Assembly (NCBI GenBank): GCA_958435945.1
Contig: CAUBIC010000010.1
Coordinates: forward strand, 36,284 to 100,283
DNA from: an uncultured Collinsella sp.
GTDB lineage: Bacteria > Actinomycetota > Coriobacteriia > Coriobacteriales > Coriobacteriaceae
Reading direction: 5' to 3'
Length of the DNA stretch: 64,000 bases
In this document: piece by piece, positions 18,718 to 27,710 of the stretch
Layout of the letters: each line of letters starts with the position of its first letter
How positions within the stretch are numbered: the stretch's first letter is position 1
Notes under the pieces: generated by a model
The model's database searches: none
The model's input: the letters and a program-made list of their open reading frames with translations, nothing else
Told to the model about the DNA's origin: nothing
Made by a program: the position numbers and the translations under genes

Positions 18718-19959
18718 TTAGAGGTCCTCGCGCCAGAAGGGCATGCTCATGCAGCGCGGGCCGCCACGGCCGCGGGAGAGCTCGGCGGAGGGCACGACGA
18801 GAAGGTCCAGGCCCTCCTTGTACAGCACGTCGTTGGTGACGGTGTTGCGGGCGTAGACGCAGATCTTGCCGGGCTCGACGCACAGGGTGTTGGAGCCGTC
18901 GTTCCACTGCTCGCGGGAGGCCGCGATCGGGTCGCCGCCGCCGCAGGGGATCAGCTTGACCTGGTCGACGCCGGTGGCGTCCTCCAGGACGTGCTCGAGG
19001 GTGTCCTCGATCAGGCGGATGTTCACGTCGCCCGGGTTCTTGCCGGCGGTCAGCTCGTAGACGCGCAGGGTGCCCATGATGGCGGGGTGGATCGTGAACT
19101 TATCGACGTCGATCTGGGTGAAGACCGTGTCGAGGTGCATGAAGGCGCGCGAGACCGGGATGTCGAAGGCCAGGATGCGCTCGACCTTGGAGTCGGAGTT
19201 CCAGAAGATGTTCTGGGCCATGACGTCGATAGCGGCGGCCTGGGTGCGCTGGGAGATGCCGACGGCGAGGGTCTTCTCGTTGATGTTCAGCACGTCGCCG
19301 CCCTCGGTGTGGAACTGGCAGTCGCGGCGGAAGTACAGGGAGACGTCCTTGTAGTCGGGGTGGTACTTGAAGACGTACTTGCCGTACAGGGTCTCGCGGT
19401 TGCGGGTGACCGAGTACATGCGGTTGAGGTTGACGCCCTCGCCGACGACCGCGAACGGGTCGCGGGTGAAGTAGAGGTTGGGCATCGGGTCGATGATCAG
19501 GTCGGACTCGGACTCGGAGTTGACCAGGGAGTCGAGGGTCGTGGACGCCGTGAGGGGCATGTCGATCTCGGCCTTGGTCATGCCGGCCATGGTCTTCTTG
19601 ACGAACTCGAGGTTGTCCTCGATGGAGTCCAGCTTCTCGCGGACGATCTGCGGCATGTGCTGGCCGCGGATGCCGGCCTCGGCGATGTACTGGTCGGTGA
19701 ACTCGGCGCGGGCGCCGGGGACCTGGTCGAACACCTCGGCGACGAGGTTCTCGAGGTAGAGCACCTCGACGCCCTGGTCCCTCAGGATCTGGGCGAAGGT
19801 GTCGTGCTCCTGCTGCGCGACCTCCAGGAACGGGACGTCGTCGAACAGGAGTCGCTCGAGCTCGTCGGGCGGCAGGTTGAGGAGCTCGTCGCCGGGACGG
19901 TGCAGGCAGACCTTCCTGAGCTTGCCGATCTCGGAAGGCACGTGCAGACCTTTCGTCAT
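18718..19959 (-). CDS. arcA: Arginine deiminase, copy 1
   Basis: Hydrolyses arginine to citrulline and ammonia, first step of the ATP-yielding arginine deiminase pathway. 413 residues with NLYFTRDPF, HTEGGDVL, FMHLDTVFT and the catalytic Cys403 in RGGPRCMSMPF; all guanidino-modifying active-site residues are present. ATG at 19959 follows GGTAGGAGG. The protein is the same as copy 2 (21922-23163), and the DNA from 18717 to 19983 reads identical to 21921-23187, including the ribosome site. Followed by argF (105 bases). Confidence 0.97.
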   Translation of the reverse strand: MTKGLHVPSEIGKLRKVCLHRPGDELLNLPPDELERLLFDDVPFLEVAQQEHDTFAQILRDQGVEVLYLENLVAEVFDQVPGARAEFTDQYIAEAGIRGQHMPQIVREKLDSIEDNLEFVKKTMAGMTKAEIDMPLTASTTLDSLVNSESESDLIIDPMPNLYFTRDPFAVVGEGVNLNRMYSVTRNRETLYGKYVFKYHPDYKDVSLYFRRDCQFHTEGGDVLNINEKTLAVGISQRTQAAAIDVMAQNIFWNSDSKVERILAFDIPVSRAFMHLDTVFTQIDVDKFTIHPAIMGTLRVYELTAGKNPGDVNIRLIEDTLEHVLEDATGVDQVKLIPCGGGDPIAASREQWNDGSNTLCVEPGKICVYARNTVTNDVLYKEGLDLLVVPSAELSRGRGGPRCMSMPFWREDL

Positions 19960-20041
19960 GGCCTCCTACCTTTCTTTCGGGCCCCTGTCAGGGCCGATTC
20001 GTTAGCGCCCCTCCGTGTGAGGCGTTATTGCTGACGACATA

Positions 20042-20107
20042 TTTATATCCAAAATCAATCCATACTTCCACCTCGCCCCCGAACGGTTTTATATGAGGGG
20101 TGAACGG
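20042..20107 (-). promoter_or_regulatory. Predicted activated promoter of arcA copy 1
   Basis: On the minus strand two CCGTTC sites (20102-20107 and 20081-20086) are 21 bases apart, followed by GGATATAAA with a -10-like TATAAA (20042-20047) and no good -35. The same elements sit at exactly the same distances from arcA copy 2. The sites lie where a class II activator would bind. Confidence 0.55.
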
Positions 20108-20453
20108 CATACACATATACTTCACGCATGGCATACTTTGATTAAATAAAGTGGATTTACGTGCTTAAACGCTTTTTAACCGCAAGGTCAATTGAAACTA
20201 ACCTTTGTTAAACCACCCTCAAATTGCATATTTCGCGCAACGATATGAATAGAATTCGCAATTCTTGCTGTGTCTCAACCATTTTGATTTTTATTCAGAA
20301 TAAAGTTCGTCCTATTCATTTTTGGCAAACAGATTACCGTTTACCAGACGTTGGATACCGTTCACCGGAAGCTCAGTATAAGGCCCGCCGAATACCCGAT
20401 TGATCCTGCGTCTTCATTTGTAACAACTTGTCTTTTCCGGCGGCAAAGACAAA
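20108..20453. other. AT-rich upstream region of arcA copy 1
   Basis: No gene seen. It carries CCGTTT (20337) and CCGTTC (20358) sites, again 21 bases apart and in the same minus-to-plus inverted sense relative to the promoter-proximal pair, plus loosely ArgR-like patches (ATGAATAGAATTC near 20246, TTATTCAGAATAA near 20290). Confidence 0.4.
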
Positions 20454-20484
20454 CAGACCCGTTCCCCAAAAGGGAGCGGGTCTG
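20454..20484 (-). terminator. Terminator of the aminotransferase gene
   Basis: CAGACCCGCTCCC / GGGAACGGGTCTG on the minus strand with loop TTTTG, followed by TTTGTC, 55 bases after the stop. Confidence 0.7.
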
Positions 20485-20538
20485 CATTCGGTACACCTAG
20501 GGCCCAGTAAGGGTTAGGCCTTCGAGAACCTCAAGGGA

Positions 20539-21663
20539 CTAGCGATCGAACTCGGCCAGTGCCTCGCCCAGAAGCCTCAGGCCCTCGCGAAGAACATCTT
20601 CGCTCGCGCAGTAGCCCATGCGCGCTCCGCAGGGAAGCTCAAAGCGGCTACCGGGTACCAGCAGCACTCCCCTCTCGGACAGCAGGCGCTTGCAGAACTC
20701 CTCATCGTCCTCGGGAATATCCAGCTGGATAAACGAGGTAGACACGCCCCGCGGGGCCGTCCAGGAGACACGATGCTGCGTATCGATCCAAGCCTGTGCG
20801 ATATCGCGGTTGCCAAACACGATCTTGCGGTTGCGCTCGAGAATCTTGTCCTTGTGCTCGAGCACGTAGGTCGCCAAAGCATCGTTAAACACGCCACCGC
20901 AGATCATGGTGTAGTCGCGGTAGGTGCGGATGCGGTTGGACACCTCTTCGTCCGCAACGACCCAGCCCACGCGGGCTGCAGGCGTCGAATAGGTCTTGGA
21001 CACCGAGTTGGTGACAATGGCCCTCTCGTACACGTCGGCCATCGACATAAAGGACTCAGTGTTCTCGAGCGGCAGATACACCTCGTCGCACAGCACGTAG
21101 GCGCCCACCGAACGGGCAATCTCGGCAATCTGACCGAGCGTATCGGCATCAAGCACCGTACCGATGGGGTTCGATGCGTTATTGATGCAGATGAGCTTGG
21201 TGTTGGGGCGAACGAGGCGCTTGAGCTGTTCAATATCGGGTTTCCATCCGAGCTCCTCGCGAAGCTCCCAATACTCGACCTCGGCACCAAGCGTACGCGG
21301 GATCTCATAGAGCGGCGCATAGGTAGGCCACTCGGCAATCACGTGATCGCCGGGCCCGACAACGGCCATGATGGCGTTGAGGTTGGCGCCCGTGCAGCCA
21401 TTGGTCTGCAGAATGTGATCGGGATTGACCTCGCGACGATACAGCTTGGCGACCTCGGCCTTAAACTCCGGCGAACCCTCGATCCAGCCGTAGTTCATCT
21501 TCTCGCGATCCAGACGCTCGTAGAACGTAGCGCCGTCCTGCTCGTCGAGCGCGCGAAGCTCGCCCATGGTCAGCGATGAGATCGTCGACTGGGCAATGTC
21601 CCACGTAGCGCTCTTCTCCCAAACGTTAAGCCATTCCTCAACGCCAATTGTCTTGATATCCAT
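20539..21663 (-). CDS. PLP-dependent class I/II aminotransferase, substrate unknown
   Basis: 374 residues from ATG at 21663, which has GGAG seven bases ahead; a longer frame to 21705 lacks one. Fold-type I landmarks: TNGCTGANLNAI, INNASNPIG (substrate/PLP Asn), CDEVYLPL (Asp binding PLP N1) and SVSKTYSTPAARVGW with the Schiff-base Lys. The C-terminal Arg region (VPGSRFELPCGARMGYC) is typical. It lies between two arginine deiminase genes, suggesting a role with arginine- or ornithine-derived amino acids, but this is positional inference only. Confidence 0.85.
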   Translation of the reverse strand: MDIKTIGVEEWLNVWEKSATWDIAQSTISSLTMGELRALDEQDGATFYERLDREKMNYGWIEGSPEFKAEVAKLYRREVNPDHILQTNGCTGANLNAIMAVVGPGDHVIAEWPTYAPLYEIPRTLGAEVEYWELREELGWKPDIEQLKRLVRPNTKLICINNASNPIGTVLDADTLGQIAEIARSVGAYVLCDEVYLPLENTESFMSMADVYERAIVTNSVSKTYSTPAARVGWVVADEEVSNRIRTYRDYTMICGGVFNDALATYVLEHKDKILERNRKIVFGNRDIAQAWIDTQHRVSWTAPRGVSTSFIQLDIPEDDEEFCKRLLSERGVLLVPGSRFELPCGARMGYCASEDVLREGLRLLGEALAEFDR

Positions 21664-21827
21664 GACTAAGCTCCAATCGCTAGAACACGGGGATGATGCC
21701 GACAAAGGTCATGGGAATCGAGATGATGCCCAAAAGGCAAAGAAGCCGTCACCGTTGGGGTATCAACGTGACCGCCTCTAGACATAATGGACACCTTATC
21801 TGATGCTAATTTAGCTTATTAGACAAG

Positions 21828-21861
21828 AATGGGGCGGTGCGAAAACCCGCACCGCCCCATT
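21828..21861 (-). terminator. Terminator of arcA copy 2
   Basis: AATGGGGCGGTGCG (21828-21841) is exactly inverted at 21848-21861; on the minus strand TCTTGTC follows. A second small stem ACATCTA/TAGATGT lies at about 21867-21888, nearer to arcA. Confidence 0.7.
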
Positions 21862-21921
21862 TGGAGACATCTAATGGCAGCTAGATGTTTGTATTAAGAC
21901 CCGTACGGATCTTTGAAAACC

Positions 21922-23163
21922 TTAGAGGTCCTCGCGCCAGAAGGGCATGCTCATGCAGCGCGGGCCGCCACGGCCGCGGGAGAGCTCGGCGGAGGGCACG
22001 ACGAGAAGGTCCAGGCCCTCCTTGTACAGCACGTCGTTGGTGACGGTGTTGCGGGCGTAGACGCAGATCTTGCCGGGCTCGACGCACAGGGTGTTGGAGC
22101 CGTCGTTCCACTGCTCGCGGGAGGCCGCGATCGGGTCGCCGCCGCCGCAGGGGATCAGCTTGACCTGGTCGACGCCGGTGGCGTCCTCCAGGACGTGCTC
22201 GAGGGTGTCCTCGATCAGGCGGATGTTCACGTCGCCCGGGTTCTTGCCGGCGGTCAGCTCGTAGACGCGCAGGGTGCCCATGATGGCGGGGTGGATCGTG
22301 AACTTATCGACGTCGATCTGGGTGAAGACCGTGTCGAGGTGCATGAAGGCGCGCGAGACCGGGATGTCGAAGGCCAGGATGCGCTCGACCTTGGAGTCGG
22401 AGTTCCAGAAGATGTTCTGGGCCATGACGTCGATAGCGGCGGCCTGGGTGCGCTGGGAGATGCCGACGGCGAGGGTCTTCTCGTTGATGTTCAGCACGTC
22501 GCCGCCCTCGGTGTGGAACTGGCAGTCGCGGCGGAAGTACAGGGAGACGTCCTTGTAGTCGGGGTGGTACTTGAAGACGTACTTGCCGTACAGGGTCTCG
22601 CGGTTGCGGGTGACCGAGTACATGCGGTTGAGGTTGACGCCCTCGCCGACGACCGCGAACGGGTCGCGGGTGAAGTAGAGGTTGGGCATCGGGTCGATGA
22701 TCAGGTCGGACTCGGACTCGGAGTTGACCAGGGAGTCGAGGGTCGTGGACGCCGTGAGGGGCATGTCGATCTCGGCCTTGGTCATGCCGGCCATGGTCTT
22801 CTTGACGAACTCGAGGTTGTCCTCGATGGAGTCCAGCTTCTCGCGGACGATCTGCGGCATGTGCTGGCCGCGGATGCCGGCCTCGGCGATGTACTGGTCG
22901 GTGAACTCGGCGCGGGCGCCGGGGACCTGGTCGAACACCTCGGCGACGAGGTTCTCGAGGTAGAGCACCTCGACGCCCTGGTCCCTCAGGATCTGGGCGA
23001 AGGTGTCGTGCTCCTGCTGCGCGACCTCCAGGAACGGGACGTCGTCGAACAGGAGTCGCTCGAGCTCGTCGGGCGGCAGGTTGAGGAGCTCGTCGCCGGG
23101 ACGGTGCAGGCAGACCTTCCTGAGCTTGCCGATCTCGGAAGGCACGTGCAGACCTTTCGTCAT
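21922..23163 (-). CDS. arcA: Arginine deiminase, copy 2
   Basis: Same 413-residue product as copy 1, catalytic Cys403 and Asp/Glu/His motifs intact, so both copies should be active. It is the most upstream gene of the arginine island, with its own terminator and promoter region. The block 21921-23187 reads base-for-base the same as 18717-19983, while the sequence on either side differs, which points to recent duplication or gene conversion limited to the gene and its ribosome site. Confidence 0.97.
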   Translation of the reverse strand: MTKGLHVPSEIGKLRKVCLHRPGDELLNLPPDELERLLFDDVPFLEVAQQEHDTFAQILRDQGVEVLYLENLVAEVFDQVPGARAEFTDQYIAEAGIRGQHMPQIVREKLDSIEDNLEFVKKTMAGMTKAEIDMPLTASTTLDSLVNSESESDLIIDPMPNLYFTRDPFAVVGEGVNLNRMYSVTRNRETLYGKYVFKYHPDYKDVSLYFRRDCQFHTEGGDVLNINEKTLAVGISQRTQAAAIDVMAQNIFWNSDSKVERILAFDIPVSRAFMHLDTVFTQIDVDKFTIHPAIMGTLRVYELTAGKNPGDVNIRLIEDTLEHVLEDATGVDQVKLIPCGGGDPIAASREQWNDGSNTLCVEPGKICVYARNTVTNDVLYKEGLDLLVVPSAELSRGRGGPRCMSMPFWREDL

Positions 23164-23245
23164 GGCCTCCTACCTTTCTTTCGGGCCTTACTGGCCGAAT
23201 GTATCAGCGCCCCTCCATATGGGACGCTGCTTGCTGACAGCTCTA

Positions 23246-23311
23246 GTTATATCCAAATTCCATGCGTAATGCTACCTCGCCCCCGAACGGTCAACAAAGT
23301 GCGATGAACGG
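23246..23311 (-). promoter_or_regulatory. Predicted activated promoter of arcA copy 2
   Basis: CCGTTC sites at 23306-23311 and 23285-23290 (21 bases apart), then GGATATAAC with a -10-like TATAAC (23246-23251). Offsets from the arcA start (83 and 122 bases) equal those in copy 1 although much of the intervening sequence differs. Confidence 0.55.
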
Positions 23312-23713
23312 TATATCGCATATGATTCCCCATGATGCACTTCAGTTTCGTAAAGCAGATTTTCCTAGGTAAACGTTATTTTTCTAGGAAATCAAGCTTG
23401 AACATTCAAAGTTATCCATGATTCAAAATTGCATAGTGAAAACGGTTTTCTGCATATAAATGACGCTTGTCCTCGATTCAACCTACATTCGATTATATTC
23501 AGCTTACTATCATTCTTATTCATACATTCTCACCAGTTGAGTGAGGATATAGATCGCTTGCTCAAATCACCGGACGTTAGTGCTTCGGCTTGTCAGCGTA
23601 AGAAGTAGGTAAAGATACCGTTCACGAGATACGTCCGTGCCGGCGGTCGACTAAATTGAGACAATAGTGAATTAGAGTTAGGCTACCGTCCCCTGCGGGG
23701 ACTGAACGGACAG
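23312..23713. other. AT-rich divergent region between arcA copy 2 and ppk
   Basis: No gene seen. A further CCGTTC in the opposite sense lies at 23618-23623. The right end must contain the ppk promoter; I could not pick a convincing one. Confidence 0.4.
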
Positions 23714-26116
23714 ATGCATATGCCGAGCAAAATCGAAAAGAAGCAAAAGGCCGCTAAGCTGCGCAAGCCGCCGCGCGACTTCTCGTACACGCAAAACCGA
23801 GAGCTTAGCTGGCTGCGCTTTAACAACCGCGTGCTTGACGAAGCCTTCGACGAAACCGTTCCGCTGTTCGAGCGTCTAAAGTTCGTGTCGATTTTCGAGT
23901 CCAACCTCGACGAATTCCTTATGGTGCGCGTGGGCGGCCTGTCCGATCTGGCAGAGCTCAAAAAGCAGCCTGTCGACAACAAGAGCAATATGACCGCCTC
24001 CGAACAGGTCGATGCTGTCATGGCAGAGCTGCCCGGGCTCCTTACCCGTTGGGAGTCCATCTTTAAGAGCATCGAAGGCAAGCTCGACACCCTGGGCGTT
24101 CACCGCGCCCGCATCGATTCGCTTACGCCCGAGGAGCGCACCTTTGTAACCCGCTACTTCCAGGCCTACGTGTCGCCGGTTATCTCACCGCTGGTCATTG
24201 ACCCGCGCCATCCCTTCCCCAACCTGCGCAACGGCGCGCTCTATCTGGCTTGTGGCCTGGACGGCGTCACCGACGAGGGAAGCCTGCTCGGCCTGATCGA
24301 GATTCCCGCCTCGATGAACCGCGTGGTCGAGATTCCCTCGCCCGCCGGCACCTACTCCTATATCTTGCTCGAAGACGTTATCCTCGCCTGCCTCGACAGT
24401 TGCTTTGGCTCCTACAAGCCGCTGGATCGCGCGCTGATCCGCGTCACCCGCAATGCCGATATCGACCCGGACGGCGAGGGCGTCGAGGAGGAGGAAGATT
24501 ACCGCCAGCACATGAAGCGCATCCTCAAGAAGCGCCTGCGCCTGCAGCCGGTGGTGCTCGCCGTATCGGGCTCACTCGAAAAGCCAACGCTCAAGACCAT
24601 CCGCAAGGCGCTCGAGCTTTCTCGCCGCTCGGTCTTTACCTGCGATATCCCCCTTGGCCTTGGCTACGTCTTTGGCATTGAGGGTAAGATTCCCGAGCAC
24701 CTGCGCAATGAGCTCCTCTTTACGCCGTTTAAGCCGCAGCCCAATCCCACCATCGATATGGCCCGCTCCATCCGCGAGCAGGTGCTGCAGCACGACAAGC
24801 TGCTCTTTTACCCTTACGAGGCAATGAACCCGTTCTTGGACCTGGTGCACGAAGCAGCCTATGACCCCGAGTGTATCTCGCTGCGCATCACGCTCTACCG
24901 TGTGGCAAAGCAGAGCCGTCTGTGCGAGTCGCTCATCGATGCTGCCGAAAACGGCAAAGAGGTCACGGTGCTCATGGAGCTTCGTGCCCGCTTTGACGAG
25001 CAAAACAACATCGAATGGGCCGAGCGCCTGGAAGAGGCCGGCTGCACCGTTATCTACGGCTCCGAGGGCTTTAAGTGCCACTCAAAGATCTGCCAGCTCA
25101 CCTATCGCGAGGGCATGGCGCTTACCCGCCTGACGCTTTTGGGTACCGGCAACTTTAACGAGAAGACGGCCAAGCTCTACAGCGACTTTATGCTCATGAC
25201 CGCGCATCCCGGCATCGGCGAGGACGCCAACCTGTTCTTCCGCAACCTGTCGCTGGGCAACCTGCGCGGCGACTACCGCTTCCTGGGCGTGGCGCCCGTG
25301 GGCCTCAAGCCGCTCATCATGCGCGGCCTGGACCGCGAGATTCAGCGCGCCCTTGTCGGCGAGCCCGCCCGCGTGTTCTTTAAGCTCAACTCGCTTACCG
25401 ACCGCGAGGTCATCGACAAGATTGCCGAGGCATCGTGTGCCGGCGTGCGCGTGGACATGATCATTCGCGGCATCTCGTGCCTCAAGCCCGGTGTTCCGGG
25501 CAAGACCGAGAACGTGCACGTGCGCTCCATCGTCGGACGCTTTTTGGAGCATGCGCGCGTCTATGCCTTTGGCGTGGACTCGGACATGATCTACCTGAGC
25601 TCGGCAGACATGATGACGCGCAACACCGAGCACCGCGTGGAGATCGCCTTCCCCGTGCTCGACCCCACCTGCCGCGCCCTAGTGCACGAGTACATGGGCA
25701 TGCAGCTGCGCGACAACGTGAAGGCACGCAGCCTGACGAGTGACGGCACCTGGGTTCCGGTGGAGCGCAAAGAGGACGAGAAACCCTTCAACTCGCAGGA
25801 AGCTCTGCTGGAGCGCGCGTATCGCAACGCCGAAGCCGACACCGAGGCAGAACCCGCGCTCGCATCCCAGCCTGAGCCCGAGCCGCAGCCGGCCGCTCCC
25901 GAGGTCCAGAAGGTCCAAGCGACCGTTATCGAGCCCGAACCTGCTCCCGCAGTCCAACCTCAGGCACCCACAACAACCCCCGAGAGCAACGCGTGTCACA
26001 AGAAGCCCGCTGGCAAAGCCAAGGCCATCGAGCGCCATCGCCCCGGCCGCGTGCGCATGGGCTTGGGTCTGATCGGCCTAGGCCTTAAGACGCTCATTAC
26101 CGGCAAGACGAAATAG
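23714..26116 (+). CDS. ppk: Polyphosphate kinase 1
   Basis: Reversibly polymerises the ATP gamma-phosphate into polyphosphate at the membrane. 800 residues: N-terminal domain (FSYTQNRELSWLRFNNRVLDEA), head domain, and two phospholipase-D-like C-domains with FKCHSKICQL (autophosphorylated His region) and GTGNFNEKTAKLYSD. The last ~110 residues are an E/P/Q/A-rich linker and a basic tail, beyond the usual end near NVKARSL. Start may be the second ATG at 23720; no strong ribosome site for either. Confidence 0.96.
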   Translation: MHMPSKIEKKQKAAKLRKPPRDFSYTQNRELSWLRFNNRVLDEAFDETVPLFERLKFVSIFESNLDEFLMVRVGGLSDLAELKKQPVDNKSNMTASEQVDAVMAELPGLLTRWESIFKSIEGKLDTLGVHRARIDSLTPEERTFVTRYFQAYVSPVISPLVIDPRHPFPNLRNGALYLACGLDGVTDEGSLLGLIEIPASMNRVVEIPSPAGTYSYILLEDVILACLDSCFGSYKPLDRALIRVTRNADIDPDGEGVEEEEDYRQHMKRILKKRLRLQPVVLAVSGSLEKPTLKTIRKALELSRRSVFTCDIPLGLGYVFGIEGKIPEHLRNELLFTPFKPQPNPTIDMARSIREQVLQHDKLLFYPYEAMNPFLDLVHEAAYDPECISLRITLYRVAKQSRLCESLIDAAENGKEVTVLMELRARFDEQNNIEWAERLEEAGCTVIYGSEGFKCHSKICQLTYREGMALTRLTLLGTGNFNEKTAKLYSDFMLMTAHPGIGEDANLFFRNLSLGNLRGDYRFLGVAPVGLKPLIMRGLDREIQRALVGEPARVFFKLNSLTDREVIDKIAEASCAGVRVDMIIRGISCLKPGVPGKTENVHVRSIVGRFLEHARVYAFGVDSDMIYLSSADMMTRNTEHRVEIAFPVLDPTCRALVHEYMGMQLRDNVKARSLTSDGTWVPVERKEDEKPFNSQEALLERAYRNAEADTEAEPALASQPEPEPQPAAPEVQKVQATVIEPEPAPAVQPQAPTTTPESNACHKKPAGKAKAIERHRPGRVRMGLGLIGLGLKTLITGKTK

Positions 26117-26128
26117 ACGTTTGTAGAA

Positions 26129-26171
26129 GCGCCCCGTATTTGAGGAATGCCCCAGATACGGGGCGCTTTTC
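26129..26171 (+). terminator. Terminator of ppk
   Basis: GCGCCCCGTAT (26129-26139) is exactly inverted at 26156-26166 and followed by TTTTCCC. Confidence 0.85.
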
Positions 26172-26217
26172 CCTGCTACCATGGTTGCGGACAATACCGC
26201 GAATGACAGGCAGGAAC

Positions 26218-27531
26218 ATGAAGCTCACCATAGAATCGATGACGTACGGCACCGACGGTCTGGCACATGCCGACAACGGCAAGGCCACATTTGTGCAAGG
26301 CGCCGTGACGGGCGACACCGTCGAAGCCGAGGTCGTGCAGGACGGCAAGTCGTTTATGCGCGCCCGCACGACCGAGATTCTGGAGCCAAGCCCCGATCGC
26401 ATTCAGCCCCCCTGCCCCTTCGTGGGCATCTGCGGCGGTTGTTCGTGGGGCAATCTCTCGCGCACCGCTCAGCTTGCCGCCAAAGAGCAAAACCTGCGCT
26501 CCACGCTCGAGCGCATTGGCAAGTTCACCCCCGACCAGGTCAACGAACTTGTCCAGCCTATCCGCCACACCAAGGACGACTGGGGCTACCGCAATAAAAT
26601 TGAGTTGGAGCCCGCCCTCGTTAACGGACGTGTGCGCCTTGGCATGCACGGCGTCGATCCCAGTAAGATCGTGACTGTCGATGCATGCCCGCTGTTCGAT
26701 AAGCGTTTTCCCAAGGCACTCAAATCGGTCGTCGGCGCGCTCAACTATCTGAGCGGCAGCCACGACCTGGGTCTGGAGCGCGTGGGCATTCGCGCTTCGC
26801 GTCGCACCAAGGCGCTCGAGATCGCGCTTTGGACGCCCACAGGCTCCTTCCCGCGCTCGCAGGTCTCGCGCGTGCTGGCAGACGCCGCACACCCCACGAG
26901 CGTCGTGCGCGTCATGAGCAAGGGCGAGAAGAAGGCCCGCCGCGTTTCCAAGGTGGAGATGCTCGCCGGTGAGGGCTCGTGGACCGAGAACATCGCTGAC
27001 GGCCAGATGCGCTTGTCCGCCCCATCGTTTTTCCAGGTCAACACCAAGGGTGCCGAGATTTTGATCGAGCTCGTTATGGACGCACTCGATCCGCAGGAAG
27101 ACGAGCTTGCCGTGGACCTGTACTGCGGCGCCGGCACCTTTACCCTGCCGCTCGCCCGCCGCTGCGACTTTGTTGCCGCCGTCGAGGCCTACGGTCCGGC
27201 CGTGCGCGACCTGCGCCGTAACCTCGAGATCAACAAGCTCGACAACGTCGACGTCATCGGCGGCGATGCCGTGCGCGAGTTCCCCGACCAGGATGCCGAT
27301 GTCCTGGTGGTCGACCCGCCGCGTGCAGGTCTGGCGCCCGAGGCCATCGACCTCATCGCCAGCACGAGTGCGCGCGATGTCGCCTATGTGAGCTGCGACC
27401 CTGCCACCCTGGCACGCGACCTTAAGCGCTTTGTCGAGGAAGGCACCTTCTCCCCCGTCAAGATCACACCGGTCGACCTGTTCCCGCAAACCTTCCACTG
27501 CGAAACCGTCGTCCACCTCAAGCGCAACTAG
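26218..27531 (+). CDS. RlmD/RumA-type 23S rRNA uracil-5-methyltransferase
   Basis: SAM-dependent methyltransferase of the RumA/TrmA family, 437 residues. N-terminal TRAM domain (MKLTIESMTYGTDGLAHADNGK), then a 4Fe-4S cysteine set PCPFVGICGGCSWG, SAM-binding DLYCGAGTFTLPLA, VVDPPRAGL and the nucleophile/base region YVSCDPATLARDL. Which uracil is modified (1939 or 747) cannot be read from sequence. ATG at 26218 follows AGGCAGGA; frames open further upstream run through the ppk terminator and are not used. Confidence 0.92.
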   Translation: MKLTIESMTYGTDGLAHADNGKATFVQGAVTGDTVEAEVVQDGKSFMRARTTEILEPSPDRIQPPCPFVGICGGCSWGNLSRTAQLAAKEQNLRSTLERIGKFTPDQVNELVQPIRHTKDDWGYRNKIELEPALVNGRVRLGMHGVDPSKIVTVDACPLFDKRFPKALKSVVGALNYLSGSHDLGLERVGIRASRRTKALEIALWTPTGSFPRSQVSRVLADAAHPTSVVRVMSKGEKKARRVSKVEMLAGEGSWTENIADGQMRLSAPSFFQVNTKGAEILIELVMDALDPQEDELAVDLYCGAGTFTLPLARRCDFVAAVEAYGPAVRDLRRNLEINKLDNVDVIGGDAVREFPDQDADVLVVDPPRAGLAPEAIDLIASTSARDVAYVSCDPATLARDLKRFVEEGTFSPVKITPVDLFPQTFHCETVVHLKRN

Positions 27532-27566
27532 ACAGTTTGCCCGAGACCACGCCCGATGATTTTTCT

Positions 27567-27620
27567 GGGACGGGGATTAAATAATCAATTTGTACCGAAT
27601 GATTATTTAATCCCCGTCCC
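27567..27620. repeat. Perfect palindrome with 21-base arms, probable terminator
   Basis: The arm starting GGGACGGGGATTAAATAATC (27567-27587) is exactly inverted at 27600-27620, with a 12-base loop and TTTTT after it on the plus strand. It lies 36 bases past the methyltransferase gene, so it can act as its terminator, but the arms are far longer than needed. Confidence 0.85.
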
Positions 27621-27710
27621 TTTTTAAACATTGGGAAATCGAGCGTGGCAAGCGCATGTCTTCGGGGTATAAGACGGCTAATTGTATGCCGCCTTACGAA
27701 AGGAACCCTC

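Noticed and set aside
17611..20034. 807-codon open frame on the plus strand opposite argF and arcA
   Set aside because: Low-complexity Val/Gly/Asp/Leu-rich translation typical of the antisense of GC-rich genes; argF and arcA on the other strand have full catalytic motifs and ribosome sites.
20230..20310. ArgR (ARG box) operators upstream of arcA copy 1
   Set aside because: TGAAT/ATTCA halves are present but with wrong spacing, and the matching positions in copy 2 are not conserved; AT-rich sequence gives such hits easily. The CCGTTC pairs are the better candidates.
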